DNA of 64,000 bases. Origin: Acinetobacter silvestris. Lineage in GTDB: Bacteria > Pseudomonadota > Gammaproteobacteria > Pseudomonadales > Moraxellaceae. The stretch covers positions 496,001 to 560,000 of the forward strand of contig NZ_NEGB01000001.1 of assembly GCF_002135235.1 (NCBI RefSeq), in the 5' to 3' direction. The notes under the pieces are model-generated. The model was not told where the DNA came from, did not search any database, and was given only the letters and a program-made list of their open reading frames with translations. Made by a program: the position numbers and the translations under genes. Of the stretch, positions 45,701 to 55,105 are shown piece by piece; position 1 is the stretch's first letter, and every line of letters begins with the position of its first letter.

Positions 45701-46478
45701 TTTTATGATATTGCCCTTCAGCTAAATAATACTCAGATAACGTTTCCAGCTGAGTTAAATCCAGTTGCTGAAGGTTTTTAATTTCTACTGTGAATTGTTC
45801 TAAATCTATTTCAGGTTGTGGCACAGCCTGAAACTGTGCGGAAGCAAAATTCAGACTATTTTCGACCACAGAGACATAACTATCTTGGGACTTTAGTTTT
45901 TTATTCAGCAGTAGATAATCAATAATATTTTGCGGTTGGTGCTGAATCCATTCCCGTAAAACATCGTGAATCAGTTGATAGGTATAACTTTTCGCATCAT
46001 CGGTAATTTCAGCACGTTCAATTTTGCCACTTTCAAACGCAAATTCACGTAATAACTTTTGGCTAAAACTATCTAAAGTCCCCACAAAAAGTTCATCTAA
46101 TTGATCGATGACCAGTTTCAAGCGTTCACAGGCATAACCAATTTGAGTGGCAAAAGTCTGTAAAACTTTGGCAAATAAAGGATCCGTTTCTTGTTGTGCT
46201 TTAGCTAAAACTTGTTGTTCGGTTAAATCTCGACAGCTTTCAAAATAACGATGTGTTTCCACGAGTCGCGTCCGAATTCGACTCTTTAGTTCGGCAGATG
46301 CTTTACGGGTAAAAGTCGTTGCAATGACCTGACTGGGTAAATACTTTTCTAAAAAAATCCGAACCATCAAACTGGAAAGTGTATAGGTTTTGCCTGTACC
46401 AGCAGATGCCTCAATCCAATGCAATCCTGAAAACTGCATATCTGCAATCGGTTGAATAGACACTTTTTGCTGAGTCAT
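42768..46478 (-). CDS. recB: Exodeoxyribonuclease V subunit RecB
   Basis: 1236 residues: 3'-5' helicase and nuclease of RecBCD. WIEASAGTGKTYTLSSLMVRIFLEKY is the Walker A region. LILVDEFQDTNQDQDDML and MVGDRKQAIYGFRGGDMLTFL are motifs II and III, and LMTIHQSKGLEFKFVFLLG motif V. The nuclease domain near residue 1120 has SIDLVFFDGQQYHIADYKSNF, matching the Asp/Asp/Lys catalytic set of E. coli RecB. It starts 3 bases after the recC stop, so the recCBD genes are translationally linked. Confidence 0.97.
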   Translation of the reverse strand: MTQQKVSIQPIADMQFSGLHWIEASAGTGKTYTLSSLMVRIFLEKYLPSQVIATTFTRKASAELKSRIRTRLVETHRYFESCRDLTEQQVLAKAQQETDPLFAKVLQTFATQIGYACERLKLVIDQLDELFVGTLDSFSQKLLREFAFESGKIERAEITDDAKSYTYQLIHDVLREWIQHQPQNIIDYLLLNKKLKSQDSYVSVVENSLNFASAQFQAVPQPEIDLEQFTVEIKNLQQLDLTQLETLSEYYLAEGQYHKILAKKWRDHAKMQTLFTDVLPAFLLALQQQGVYALFAPQYANTIKQLTELTTKKPLNKCPDDVLQNFENHSIINSLKQFVEGLQKLTVDLDVLDSYLQFHLASEVKKRLPQVLQQKGETTFAQQIRTLAEALQGEQGQRFASFVHARYPLILVDEFQDTNQDQDDMLAQIWRHPKRVKNGCMIMVGDRKQAIYGFRGGDMLTFLKAHQDVFGKEGHAYNLVQNHRSVQALVEAVDALFQRQIDFGEQVVYTPVQAGSRPHPDLIDQQHMNPVPLRWLQLEDKATEAEQVAWKIRDLLNQGIQGSLYFAEKSGNRAVDENDIAILSKNHDGLDKAQSMLEYLGIRVSRPSKKSVFESNVAKDVGAVLNAIMHPYDEGKIKRALLSRLLGFNLQKLMQLEQQADGLSTYIEQFDQIREMWLNQGFLTAWQFCLNQFGVWKTLVAKQSRDNERVVVNLRHVTEVLSQYSEDYQGAQNLLYWYLKQLTSPMQREWELERKLSNQAGVQLMTIHQSKGLEFKFVFLLGADKGIKEMNKTLNFSTSEKINAQTGLMEKQRIVAVNAKNILAQADIDQHDERALAEHHRLWYVALTRASYRVYAMMQDNEGKSTTGLAFWRGHGVNIFQHANSAVEPLLTERPIKLEAKTSDEMVPIQAHQFPQQRFYPRGKTSFSYLAQHLTRRQIQDALAVANAEIESAEDEVNQPITPAFFDQVSQPIAWIKANFPMGTVAGNFLHEIFEHIDFQNSQYWHLEIRRRFKNDYATLWNELIEKFRKAFPSEEQIEDTLLAWVSEWLQQVLDTPVQENFKLKHLTLDQHLAEFPFYLALSDHILAMQRIHQLFNEYGIAMPDFKEANSARYLNGSIDLVFFDGQQYHIADYKSNFLGNDQQHYSAAAIQESMSHASYWLQAALYLVALHRYLKVQLLDYRMERDLGGATYLYLRGMNGQVEQGYYHWKPSAEFILRLDAILGYFTEDKLSDIA

Positions 46479-46481
46479 GTG

Positions 46482-49400
46482 TTATTCCTCCGCCACACAT
46501 TGATACTGATAGATGGGTTGATACAAGTCATAAGCAAAAGTATCGCAAGCATGTTTCAGCAAAGCGGCGGCATCCTGTTCTTGTAAAATGAATTGCCAAT
46601 CTCGATGGTATTTGGTCGCTTCATTATCCTCTACAGAAAAAGCAGTCATGAATCGAGCTGAATCGGCATTCCACTCCTTGAGAATATCGCCAAAATTATT
46701 CAGTGTAACTTGATCCAATTCATCATCGCTCCAATCTAACGCTTTGCCTTTTTCAGCGCGTAGCAACAGCAATGCTGATGGTAAAACTAAAGGTTGAGTT
46801 TGTGCATACTGATAGGCTTTAAACCAAGACCATAAATAATTTTGAGCTTGCGTCGAGCTCAGCCCTGTATTAATCAGTGTGACATCACTAAAAATGGCAA
46901 TGCGTTTTAAAGGAATCGATTGTTCATCACTTAAATTGCTAAAACTCAGCCAGAGCAAATATTCTAGCCACACTTTGGCACGGCGTTTCGCTCTTGCACT
47001 AGACGCATCCAAACTGACCCAATTCTGATTTTCATTAGTGCCTGCATGTTTAGGAACAGTCAAAATCATGGTTAAATCAGGCTGAATTCTCCATTGGCGT
47101 TGTGTGGTTTGTGTCACCTCAGCGGCATAACGAGATAAGCGAGTTTTTAAATTTTCTTGCTCTGCCAAACTCATTTGCCATGCACTGTGCTGAACTTTTC
47201 CGACAGGCAGTTGATCCTGCAACAGTTCTGGCTTAAAACATTCAATACTGTTTAATGACTGACCTTGTTGTTTTTGTAAAAAATCTCGGATTGCGTAACG
47301 ACCCAATCCATCTAAAACCAAAGGTTCATCTTGTGCGGGAATATCTTCAGGTTTTAAGTTTTCTACCCCTAAAGTCTTGAGATATAGTCGTGCAGGAAAA
47401 GTGATATCTTGAATCCACTGCCCTGCATCCAAAACCGTCATGGCATCCTGTTCACGTTGGTATTCCACATTTGTCCAAGCCTCACGTTTAGATTGTGCAT
47501 CGGCACGACGAATCTGTTGCGCCACTTGAAACCATTGATCTTGATAACGAATAATTTCAGACTTTTCAAAACCGCTTGGATCAAAGGGCTGTAATTGATG
47601 CACATGATAAAGTTGCTGAATTTGTTCAGGTACTTCAATACATTCAATTGAAACTAAAGTATCAACTTGGCTAACTACATCAGATGAGGAAGATGCTAAT
47701 GCATCATTTTTTTGCGTCAAATATGTAATAAAGGCAAGATGGCTAATCAGTTCTTGCAAAACACTGGAAGGCTCACGGACTTCACCATCACTGACATCAA
47801 AGCCATTATAAAATAGCCACAGGTTTTCCTGTGCCAAAAGCAAAGCATCTAAGAATGCCCCTTGATCATCTTCTAAACGGGAACGATCACCCAATTGTGG
47901 GCGTAATAACTGCATCAAATCAAAAGGCAAATGATTATTCCGTGTTGGGAATTTTCCACCATCTAAATTCAACATCACCATCAATTTGTACGGCAAAGGA
48001 CGAATCTGACCAATTTGGCTAAAGGTAATTTGACCTGTAGGTACGGCCTGATCCAGTTGACTGTCTAAGGTGTTTTGAATTTCATTGAGTAAATAAGGTA
48101 GAGGTAAATTGATATTCCGAAGAATGGAATCATCTTGCTCATCGTAAAAACTTGCCAAAGTTAGCATCCGTTCTTGTTTTTTGACAATCTCACGGACTTT
48201 TTTCAGTGATTCCACACCTGCTTGCTCAAACTCACTAATATCCTGCATTAGTAATTTAAGCCAAGCTTCAACATTTAATGTTAATCCTGTCGCTGACTTC
48301 AGTTCATGTGCAATCATCCAATGACGGCGCTGGGCAAAGTCCTGATAAATGTTAATTAAGCTACTGATCAATTCAAAATCGCTGGGTAAAACTTGCGCAT
48401 AACTTAATGTATCTGCAAAAATTGCATGTTCAGGAATGGCAACGCCCAAAGCAAGCCGATCTAAAGCAAATTTAAAACTAAAGCGATAATCATCATCACC
48501 TTGACTTAAACTGCGCTGCAAATGTTCAGCATCCAGACCACGCTTAAAACCAGCATGCACCAAGAGCTCAATCATGCGTTCGGTATTGTTAATATCCAGT
48601 TCATAACGTAATTGTGTCGCATTTAAACTGAGCCAATCAGCAAAATCTTCAATGCTAAAACGCCCTTGAACCAGTTCAATGCGACCTAAAACAGCACGCC
48701 ATGCATTATTGGCATCCAACTGTGTCACACCTGCTATTTTTACAGGTAAAAATACACCTTCATGATTGGGCGCCTGTGGAAATACACTGCGAATTAAAGG
48801 TTCAATTTGCTTTAAATCAGGCACTAGAACCAAAATATCACTGGGACGATGTGGATTTTCAGGCGTGCCTTGCACTAACCAATGTGTGAATTGATCTCTT
48901 AAAACTTCTAATTGCCTTAAAGTTGAATGACAGACATGAATTTGAATTGAATCATCCTGCGGATTAAGTGGATAAGCATGTTGCTCAGGTTCCACCAAGT
49001 ACAAAATATCAGACTGTAATTTACCTAATAAATGCTGTGGAAACTCATCAACAAAAGCATCAATCCATTGTCCTTCTTCACCTGAGGAAAGGTTAGATAA
49101 AATAGAAAAATGATCACGTGCCTGTTTGCCCAAACGCGTCAGTAATGGATGCCTAGACTCACGTACTTCGGCATTAAAATTTAAGGTGAATTCTTGAAAG
49201 AATTTATCAATGTCTTCATCATTTACTTTGGGATTTTTAGCAATAAACCGCTCTTTCACGCGTAAATCGTATTGTTTTTTCCAATTTGGATCGACACTGT
49301 CTGCCCAATATTCTTGTGATGGGTTGTAATGTAAAATCAGTACATCTAAATACTGCCCCAAGCGACGTAAAAATTGCAATTGGCTTGGTGGTAAATCTAA

Positions 49401-50213
49401 AAGTGTAAATACAATGAGTTGTGATGGGAGTTTTTTTAAAGCATCCTGACGTTTTTCAGCATCATCCATGATCTGCCAAAAATCAGCATCAATACTTTGC
49501 ATTTCAACAAAGTCATCATGGAATGTATGTTGCCATAACCAACGTTGCCAGCTTTCTAATTCTTGTGCTTGATTTAAGCTGAATGCAGAAACTTCGGCAT
49601 TGGTTTTAAAGAATTGCTGTTCAACATTCAGTTCCTGATTCCGCCCCCACATCTGCAACCAGTTGCTTGAACAACTACAAAGATCTCCACAGCCTTGGAC
49701 ACAATAACCACGATACAGCATGTAATTACTAAACAGCTTCGAGACTTGTTCTGATACCCAATACAACATGCTTTGTTTTTTAAGTTTTTTTTCTAGCCCA
49801 TCTTCAAGCTGAGCAGCGCTCTCATAAATTCGTTGAATAATTGAATATAAAGGATGTTCGCTATTGATAGCGATTTCATCACTTGCAATAAAACTTTTCA
49901 GTGCCTGATAAATCCGCCATTTCATAATCAAACGTGGAATATTGGCTTTACGAACCTTATCTTTATCTTCTAATACTTGTTGATAAGCAAACCATTGAAA
50001 ACCACGAATACGTTGATGAAATTGAGCATTGGCGCTAATGCCCTGCTGTTCTGCAATTTTTTGCGTGAGCCATTCTTCGACAGCAGGCGTAGGCACAATA
50101 AAATGCTGAGTTTTTAAAACGGCGAATGGATTCTTAGATGCTTTGGTTGTACTTTGCAACACGCCTTGTACCAACACCTCAATGCGTTGGCTCTGAATCA
50201 CATGAATCGCCAT
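46482..50213 (-). CDS. recC: Exodeoxyribonuclease V subunit RecC
   Basis: 1243 residues: the subunit that recognises Chi and holds the DNA channel of RecBCD. Family segments: QHFIVPTPAVEEWLTQKIAEQQGISANAQF near the start, HVCHSTLRQLEVLRDQFTHWL, DILVLVPDLKQIEPLIRSVFP, and SQIGQIRPLPYKLMVMLNLDGGKFPTRN. It is a helicase-like protein without active motifs, as expected. It is the first gene of a recC-recB-recD operon on the minus strand. Length close to E. coli RecC. Confidence 0.96.
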   Translation of the reverse strand: MAIHVIQSQRIEVLVQGVLQSTTKASKNPFAVLKTQHFIVPTPAVEEWLTQKIAEQQGISANAQFHQRIRGFQWFAYQQVLEDKDKVRKANIPRLIMKWRIYQALKSFIASDEIAINSEHPLYSIIQRIYESAAQLEDGLEKKLKKQSMLYWVSEQVSKLFSNYMLYRGYCVQGCGDLCSCSSNWLQMWGRNQELNVEQQFFKTNAEVSAFSLNQAQELESWQRWLWQHTFHDDFVEMQSIDADFWQIMDDAEKRQDALKKLPSQLIVFTLLDLPPSQLQFLRRLGQYLDVLILHYNPSQEYWADSVDPNWKKQYDLRVKERFIAKNPKVNDEDIDKFFQEFTLNFNAEVRESRHPLLTRLGKQARDHFSILSNLSSGEEGQWIDAFVDEFPQHLLGKLQSDILYLVEPEQHAYPLNPQDDSIQIHVCHSTLRQLEVLRDQFTHWLVQGTPENPHRPSDILVLVPDLKQIEPLIRSVFPQAPNHEGVFLPVKIAGVTQLDANNAWRAVLGRIELVQGRFSIEDFADWLSLNATQLRYELDINNTERMIELLVHAGFKRGLDAEHLQRSLSQGDDDYRFSFKFALDRLALGVAIPEHAIFADTLSYAQVLPSDFELISSLINIYQDFAQRRHWMIAHELKSATGLTLNVEAWLKLLMQDISEFEQAGVESLKKVREIVKKQERMLTLASFYDEQDDSILRNINLPLPYLLNEIQNTLDSQLDQAVPTGQITFSQIGQIRPLPYKLMVMLNLDGGKFPTRNNHLPFDLMQLLRPQLGDRSRLEDDQGAFLDALLLAQENLWLFYNGFDVSDGEVREPSSVLQELISHLAFITYLTQKNDALASSSSDVVSQVDTLVSIECIEVPEQIQQLYHVHQLQPFDPSGFEKSEIIRYQDQWFQVAQQIRRADAQSKREAWTNVEYQREQDAMTVLDAGQWIQDITFPARLYLKTLGVENLKPEDIPAQDEPLVLDGLGRYAIRDFLQKQQGQSLNSIECFKPELLQDQLPVGKVQHSAWQMSLAEQENLKTRLSRYAAEVTQTTQRQWRIQPDLTMILTVPKHAGTNENQNWVSLDASSARAKRRAKVWLEYLLWLSFSNLSDEQSIPLKRIAIFSDVTLINTGLSSTQAQNYLWSWFKAYQYAQTQPLVLPSALLLLRAEKGKALDWSDDELDQVTLNNFGDILKEWNADSARFMTAFSVEDNEATKYHRDWQFILQEQDAAALLKHACDTFAYDLYQPIYQYQCVAEE

Positions 50214-50398
50214 ATTTCCTCAATTTTTGACTCTTCAATGTTTTGTGATAATGCACAAAACATCAACATTCGGTACTATACATCTTAATCTGACTGTGTC
50301 ATTTTTACAGCACTGTTTCGCTAAAAACTTTGAAAAATCCAAGCTTAAAGATGCTTCTATAGAAATATTATAATCAGCTTGTAGATAGGTAATCCTTT

Positions 50399-50911
50399 AT
50401 GAAAATAGATAAAATTCCAGATTCGATTGATCCAAATTTAAGCTTAGAGCAAGTTCAAGAAGAATGCTTGGAGATGGTTAAGAAACGGGCTTATGTCTCA
50501 GCTGGCGCTGCAGTTGTGCCTGTGCCTTTTTTTGATGTCGTGATTGATGTTGGAATGTTATCTTGTTTAATTCCTGAAATTAATGCACGTTTTGGATTAG
50601 CACCTGATCAAATTAGCGTTTACGATCCAGAAACCAAAAAAATTCATTGGAATGAATTACGTAAGCGTGGTTTTGAATTTTCAGGTTTAGTCGTGGCCCG
50701 AACTGCGGTTAAATCATCTTTGAATAATGTCGCAGCAAAAGTCATTACCAAACAAGTCATTAAATTTATTCCGCTTGGTGGTTCAATCATTGCAGCAAGT
50801 TTAGGTTATATCGTGATGAAAAAAGTTGCCGAAGCGCATGTCGAAGAATGCTACAAATTAGCGAAAAGTATTCAACAAAAGCAAAAAACTCAAACGCTCA
50901 GTTATTCCTAA
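50399..50911 (+). CDS. DUF697-like helical protein of unknown function
   Basis: 170 residues. The segment AYVSAGAAVVPVPFFDVVIDVGMLSCLIPEINARFGLAPDQISV resembles DUF697 (A-A-x-P-v-P-x-x-D motif and following helix), a domain seen in YcjF and attached to small GTPases. A second hydrophobic segment lies near 120-145 (FIPLGGSIIAASLGYIVMKKVAEAHVEECYKLA). No GTPase is present here. It is probably membrane-associated. A perfect stem-loop terminator follows. Confidence 0.65.
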   Translation: MKIDKIPDSIDPNLSLEQVQEECLEMVKKRAYVSAGAAVVPVPFFDVVIDVGMLSCLIPEINARFGLAPDQISVYDPETKKIHWNELRKRGFEFSGLVVARTAVKSSLNNVAAKVITKQVIKFIPLGGSIIAASLGYIVMKKVAEAHVEECYKLAKSIQQKQKTQTLSYS

Positions 50912-50916
50912 AAGCC

Positions 50917-50949
50917 AAACAAGCGGATTTTAAATCCGCTTGTTTTCCT
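50917..50949 (+). terminator. Terminator after DUF697-like gene
   Basis: AAACAAGCGGATTT (50917-50930) and AAATCCGCTTGTTT (50932-50945) form a long perfect stem. It can act for both this gene and the convergent pap. Confidence 0.85.
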
Positions 50950-50987
50950 AAATCACTCAAGTACATCTAAAAATAATCAAACCAATA

Positions 50988-52415
50988 TTAGTCAACTTTT
51001 AATTGTTTTAAAATCGCTTGTAATACCTGAATCCGTGCTGAATATTTATCATTGTTTGCAATCACATACCACGGTGCATATTCAGTATTGGTGCGTGCCA
51101 ACATATCGGCAGCGGCATTTAAATAATCATCCCAACGCTTACGATTACGCCAATCATCCGCCGTAATCTTAAAGCGTTTATGAGGTACTGCTTCACGTGC
51201 CTTAAAACGAGTTTCTTGTTCATCCTTGGAAATGGCCAGCCAAAACTTAATCAAAATAGTCTGATTGTCGGTTAAATCTTTTTCAAAACGATTTATTTCT
51301 TCGTAAGCACGTTGCCACTCGATCTGTTTAGCAAAGCCTTCTACTCGCTCGACTAAAACCCGCCCATACCAGGTGCGATCAAAAATCGTAATTTCATGCG
51401 TTTCAGTTAATTTTGTCCAAAACCGCCACATATAGGGTCTACGTAATTCAAACTTTTCAGGTGCCGCAATGGTATGAATTTCATATTCACGTGGATCAAG
51501 TTTCTTCACAATGCGCTTGATCGCTCCCCCTTTACCCGCGGCATCCATACCTTCAAAAGTAATAATGACATTGCGACTATCGGTGCGCAAAGCATCAGAA
51601 ACCTTGCGCGTCAGCTTTTTCAATTCAGCCTTGTAAGCTGCTGCATCCATCATCTCTATCGATGGGTTGAATAATGCTTCAGGAATAGCCGCTTGTTTCC
51701 ACTTGGTGCGAACCGTAGTTTTATGTTTGGGTAATTGTTTTAAGGCATGCAGAATATATTGTGCAAATTGTTGATTCCGTAAAACTTCATTTTCTCCATC
51801 AATCACCAACCAATCATCGGTAAATTTTTGCCGCAGTTTTTGTAAAGTATCGTATTGTTTTTTATTTCGCCAATCTAAACCATGTAATTTATGCCATCTT
51901 TGTTCAGAAACATCCATATCATCTAAACGCTTTTGTAAGGCTTTCCAAGGTAGATCAAACCACACCTTAATCACATCAACATGGTTGTTTTTTAAATCTT
52001 GTTCATAAGCACGCATACATTCAATATAACTTTCAAACATGGTTTCATCTAAAGGTTTTGAAACATGCATGGCCGTGGTTAATAAATCACTATACCAGTT
52101 ACCAAACATCACCTGTATTTGACCTTCAGCAGGAATAAACCGTGTATAGGGTTGCCAGAAAGTCTGCTTTTCTGTAAATAAACGCGGAATATCGGCTTTA
52201 ACGTGTAAATATCGTGGATCAACCCATTCACGTAATTGCTTAACAGCTTCACCTTTACCTGCCAGTTCAATCCCACTGACTAAGATCACTAAACTCTTTG
52301 CATTATTGCGATCACGGGTATTTTTTAACGTGTATTGAGCTTCGATTAAATCCAGTGACAGTTGGTCTTCATCTCGCAAAGAAAATTGTAATTGTTGTTC
52401 AAGCATATTATTCAC
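50988..52415 (-). CDS. pap: Polyphosphate:AMP phosphotransferase
   Basis: 475 residues with two PPK2 domains: an N-terminal one with SGIELAGKGEAVKQLREWVDPR and a C-terminal one with FEGMDAAGKGGAIKRIVKKLDPREYEIH and the FDRTWYGRVLVERVEGF lid. The two-domain class II PPK2 enzyme is the PAP first characterised from Acinetobacter johnsonii. It makes ADP from AMP and polyphosphate. The frame starts at a GTG (52415); the ATG three codons later (52406) is equally likely. An inverted repeat (CTATAAC-N6-GTTATAG, 52462-52481) lies upstream. Confidence 0.93.
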   Translation of the reverse strand: MNNMLEQQLQFSLRDEDQLSLDLIEAQYTLKNTRDRNNAKSLVILVSGIELAGKGEAVKQLREWVDPRYLHVKADIPRLFTEKQTFWQPYTRFIPAEGQIQVMFGNWYSDLLTTAMHVSKPLDETMFESYIECMRAYEQDLKNNHVDVIKVWFDLPWKALQKRLDDMDVSEQRWHKLHGLDWRNKKQYDTLQKLRQKFTDDWLVIDGENEVLRNQQFAQYILHALKQLPKHKTTVRTKWKQAAIPEALFNPSIEMMDAAAYKAELKKLTRKVSDALRTDSRNVIITFEGMDAAGKGGAIKRIVKKLDPREYEIHTIAAPEKFELRRPYMWRFWTKLTETHEITIFDRTWYGRVLVERVEGFAKQIEWQRAYEEINRFEKDLTDNQTILIKFWLAISKDEQETRFKAREAVPHKRFKITADDWRNRKRWDDYLNAAADMLARTNTEYAPWYVIANNDKYSARIQVLQAILKQLKVD

Positions 52416-52461
52416 ACTTTTATCTGTTTTAAATTGAGTATATCTATTTCATTTATTTCGA

Positions 52462-52481
52462 CTATAACTTTTCTGTTATAG
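52462..52481. promoter_or_regulatory. Inverted repeat upstream of pap
   Basis: CTATAAC (52462-52468) and GTTATAG (52475-52481) around a 6-base spacer, about 50 bases before the pap start. Operator-like; no known consensus matched, and no clear Pho box is present here. Confidence 0.35.
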
Positions 52482-52601
52482 ATGAAGATGATAAAAGCAT
52501 AACGACTGACCTAAATTGATGATTCTTTTTATTCTATTGTCATAGAGATCCACGTAAACTCTCCGTATGCTTTTTTAAAAATTTAAATTTAGAGTTTTTA
52601 T

Positions 52602-53309
52602 ATGTCTAAACTTGCCGCACTAGATCAACTTTTAGAACAATATAATGCATTGAACTATCATCAAGATCCTATTCTAAAAAAACGCCTACATGAAGCGCAA
52701 GCTTGGTTAAAAGAACGCATTCAAGAGACGCATCATGTGCTCTTTAGCACCCCTGAAAACCAGTTAATGGCTCAATATTTTATCAACCGTTTATATGGCG
52801 GGCCTGAGTTTGATGATCTTGCTATACAAATTGAACGCTTACTCAAATACGCACATAAAGCAGAAAAAATACTACCTGAAAATGCCATAAAAACGGGCAT
52901 GAAATCGGTTGGATTAGCAGTATTGGCCATGCAACTAGATGAACAGGTTGCGGCACAACTATTACAAGATTATCCAGCAGAACAACCTATTGATGATGAA
53001 ATGATGCGCTTAAGCTTAATTAAGCTCGATCAGGAGCAAGCACGTTATCAACAATTAGATATGTTAGATGAACTCGGTGCAGCACTGGATAAATATATGC
53101 GTTCATTCATTATGCATACTGCTTTTAAAATGTGTAAGGGAACTGCCAGTAAATATCACTTTGAATTAATGTATGACTTTATTGGAGAAGGCTTTATTGC
53201 TATGAAACCAATGAAATCTGCAACCACATTTATTCACAGCTTTACGGCACAAGAACGTCAAATTGTTGCAGATGTACATGCAGGCAAACCCAATCCTTTT
53301 AGAATATGA
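52602..53309 (+). CDS. Helical protein resembling the FFLEELY-motif family
   Basis: 235 residues, all-helical in appearance, no signal or membrane helix. LMAQYFINRLYGGPEFDDLAIQIERLLKYA resembles the motif region of proteins annotated FFLEELY motif protein in other Proteobacteria, but I am unsure of the match. No catalytic residues are evident. It begins about 150 bases before the ubiE region and may share transcription with ubiE-ubiJ-ubiB, but a roughly 150-base gap separates them. Confidence 0.55.
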   Translation: MSKLAALDQLLEQYNALNYHQDPILKKRLHEAQAWLKERIQETHHVLFSTPENQLMAQYFINRLYGGPEFDDLAIQIERLLKYAHKAEKILPENAIKTGMKSVGLAVLAMQLDEQVAAQLLQDYPAEQPIDDEMMRLSLIKLDQEQARYQQLDMLDELGAALDKYMRSFIMHTAFKMCKGTASKYHFELMYDFIGEGFIAMKPMKSATTFIHSFTAQERQIVADVHAGKPNPFRI

Positions 53310-53462
53310 TAAGGTTCAAACCAATCATATGAATGATTGAGCAACAGATTTTCTGTAGATTATTCATAACAATTGCATGATCAACGCTGTAAAAAGCGTA
53401 AGAATCTGTCATCATGCGAACCACTACAAGATTTCTTATTTTTGTGTTCAGGAGTGACTCGA

Positions 53463-54407
53463 ATGTCTAACGAAAATCAAAAGCCTAACGCTCAAGCTGA
53501 GTCGGCAAAAAACACAGACAACGTGAGTCCATTTTTAACTGAGCCATTACCGCAAGGTACCCCGCAAGGTCAGCAACAATCTTTACAACAACAATTGACA
53601 GATACGCCTGTGTCTGGAACCGTACCCAAGTACAACCTACCCCGCGGTGCGAATACTGGTAATGTCGGTGCAACCACGCACTTTGGTTATCAAACGGTAA
53701 GCAGTGAAGATAAAGCACAAAAAGTTGCTGAGGTATTCCATTCAGTTGCAAGCAAATACGACATTATGAATGACCTTATGTCATTTGGTATTCATCGTAT
53801 TTGGAAACGTTTTGCGATTAATATGTCTGGTGTCCGCCGTGGTCAACATGTACTTGATATTGCTGGCGGTACTGGTGACTTAGCCAAAGTCTTTAGCCGT
53901 GAAGTTGGCCCAACAGGCCATGTGGTTTTATCTGATATTAACGAATCTATGCTCAATGTCGGACGTGACCGTTTAATCGATGCAGGTTGTACCAATGTTG
54001 ATTTTGTTCTTGCGAATGCTGAAACCTTAGAGCCATTTGCAGACAATAGTTTTGATCTTTTGACCATTAGTTTTGGCCTACGGAATGTCACTGATAAAGA
54101 CGCCGCACTTGCTGCAATGTACCGTGTGCTTAAGCCAGGTGGTCGTTTACTCATTTTAGAGTTCTCTAAACCTGTCTTTGAACCATTCTCTAAACTTTAT
54201 GATCTTTACTCTTTTACCGCTTTACCGATTATGGGTAAATTGATTGCAAATGATGCTGAAAGTTATAAATATTTAGCTGAATCAATTCGTATGCATCCAG
54301 ACCAGCGTACCTTAAAAGGGATGATGGAAAATGCCGGTTTTCAAAACTGTGATTATCACAATTTAACGGGTGGTATTGTTGCCGTGCATCGTGGTTTTAA
54401 ACTCTAA
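53463..54407 (+). CDS. ubiE: Ubiquinone/menaquinone C-methyltransferase UbiE
   Basis: 314 residues from the ATG at 53463 (AGGAG upstream); the frame opens 30 codons earlier. The core begins near residue 75 ([38 protein letters not shown]) and has [15 protein letters not shown] (SAM motif I) and [38 protein letters not shown]. The first 70 residues are Gln/Thr/Pro-rich and unlike E. coli UbiE. It methylates the benzoquinol ring. First gene of ubiE-ubiJ-ubiB, gap 24 bases. Confidence 0.96.
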   Translation: MSNENQKPNAQAESAKNTDNVSPFLTEPLPQGTPQGQQQSLQQQLTDTPVSGTVPKYNLPRGANTGNVGATTHFGYQTVSSEDKAQKVAEVFHSVASKYDIMNDLMSFGIHRIWKRFAINMSGVRRGQHVLDIAGGTGDLAKVFSREVGPTGHVVLSDINESMLNVGRDRLIDAGCTNVDFVLANAETLEPFADNSFDLLTISFGLRNVTDKDAALAAMYRVLKPGGRLLILEFSKPVFEPFSKLYDLYSFTALPIMGKLIANDAESYKYLAESIRMHPDQRTLKGMMENAGFQNCDYHNLTGGIVAVHRGFKL

Positions 54408-54431
54408 GAATTTGGTTAAAAAGGTTTAGCT

Positions 54432-55094
54432 ATGTGGTCGATTCTGGCACTCGGAGCAGTGGAGCGATTAATTAACCAAGGTATCAACTTGGATGCGATT
54501 ACCCGCATCCAACTGAATAATCTACAAGGCAAAATATTGCGGGTAGTAATCGACTCTCCGCAGCTCTCTGTCGATGTTTTTTTTGATCATAATAAAGTCC
54601 GCTTAGAACCGACAGCAATGGGTCATAGTGACGTTTCTTCCATTTTCGAACAACGTCCTTTTGATCAGAATCAGACCATGACAGCATCAACGGCAACGTT
54701 GCATGTCGAGTCGTTCGTTGCATTAATTAAGCTTTTTCTAGCGGATGAGATTGGCAATATTCCATTGCAAGGTGATTATCACCTCTTACAAGATATCCAA
54801 CGAATTATCCAACAAACTGAACCAGATTTAGCCTCTAAGCTTAGTCCTTGGATCAGTCCAGCTTTAGCACATGAAATTGCTAAAATTCAGCTGGCCCCGA
54901 AATACCTCAAACGCTCATTGCAAAGTCATTGGTTTTTCGCAGAAGATTTTCTAAAGGAAGACAGTGGTTTGTTTGCACCACGTTGGCAAATGGATGATTT
55001 AAACCAGTCGACCCGCCAACTCAATCAAAACTTAGATCGTCTTGAAGCCAAAATTCAACAACTTCAAACTCAAATTCACTCGACCCCAGACTAG
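54432..55094 (+). CDS. ubiJ: Ubiquinone biosynthesis accessory factor UbiJ
   Basis: 220 residues. The N-terminal SCP2-like domain (LNNLQGKILRVVIDSPQLSVDVFFDHNKVRLEP and VESFVALIKLFLADEIGNIPLQGDYHLL) is followed by a C-terminal coiled coil (LNQSTRQLNQNLDRLEAKIQQLQTQI). UbiJ, with UbiK, assists the ubiquinone enzymes. The gene order ubiE-ubiJ-ubiB and short gaps (24 and 11 bases) support the assignment. Confidence 0.9.
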   Translation: MWSILALGAVERLINQGINLDAITRIQLNNLQGKILRVVIDSPQLSVDVFFDHNKVRLEPTAMGHSDVSSIFEQRPFDQNQTMTASTATLHVESFVALIKLFLADEIGNIPLQGDYHLLQDIQRIIQQTEPDLASKLSPWISPALAHEIAKIQLAPKYLKRSLQSHWFFAEDFLKEDSGLFAPRWQMDDLNQSTRQLNQNLDRLEAKIQQLQTQIHSTPD

Positions 55095-55105
55095 GTATTC
55101 GCAAT

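Noticed and set aside
52416..52601. Pho box upstream of pap
   Set aside because: Only a single TGTCATA-like fragment; no 11-bp tandem pair as before phoX.
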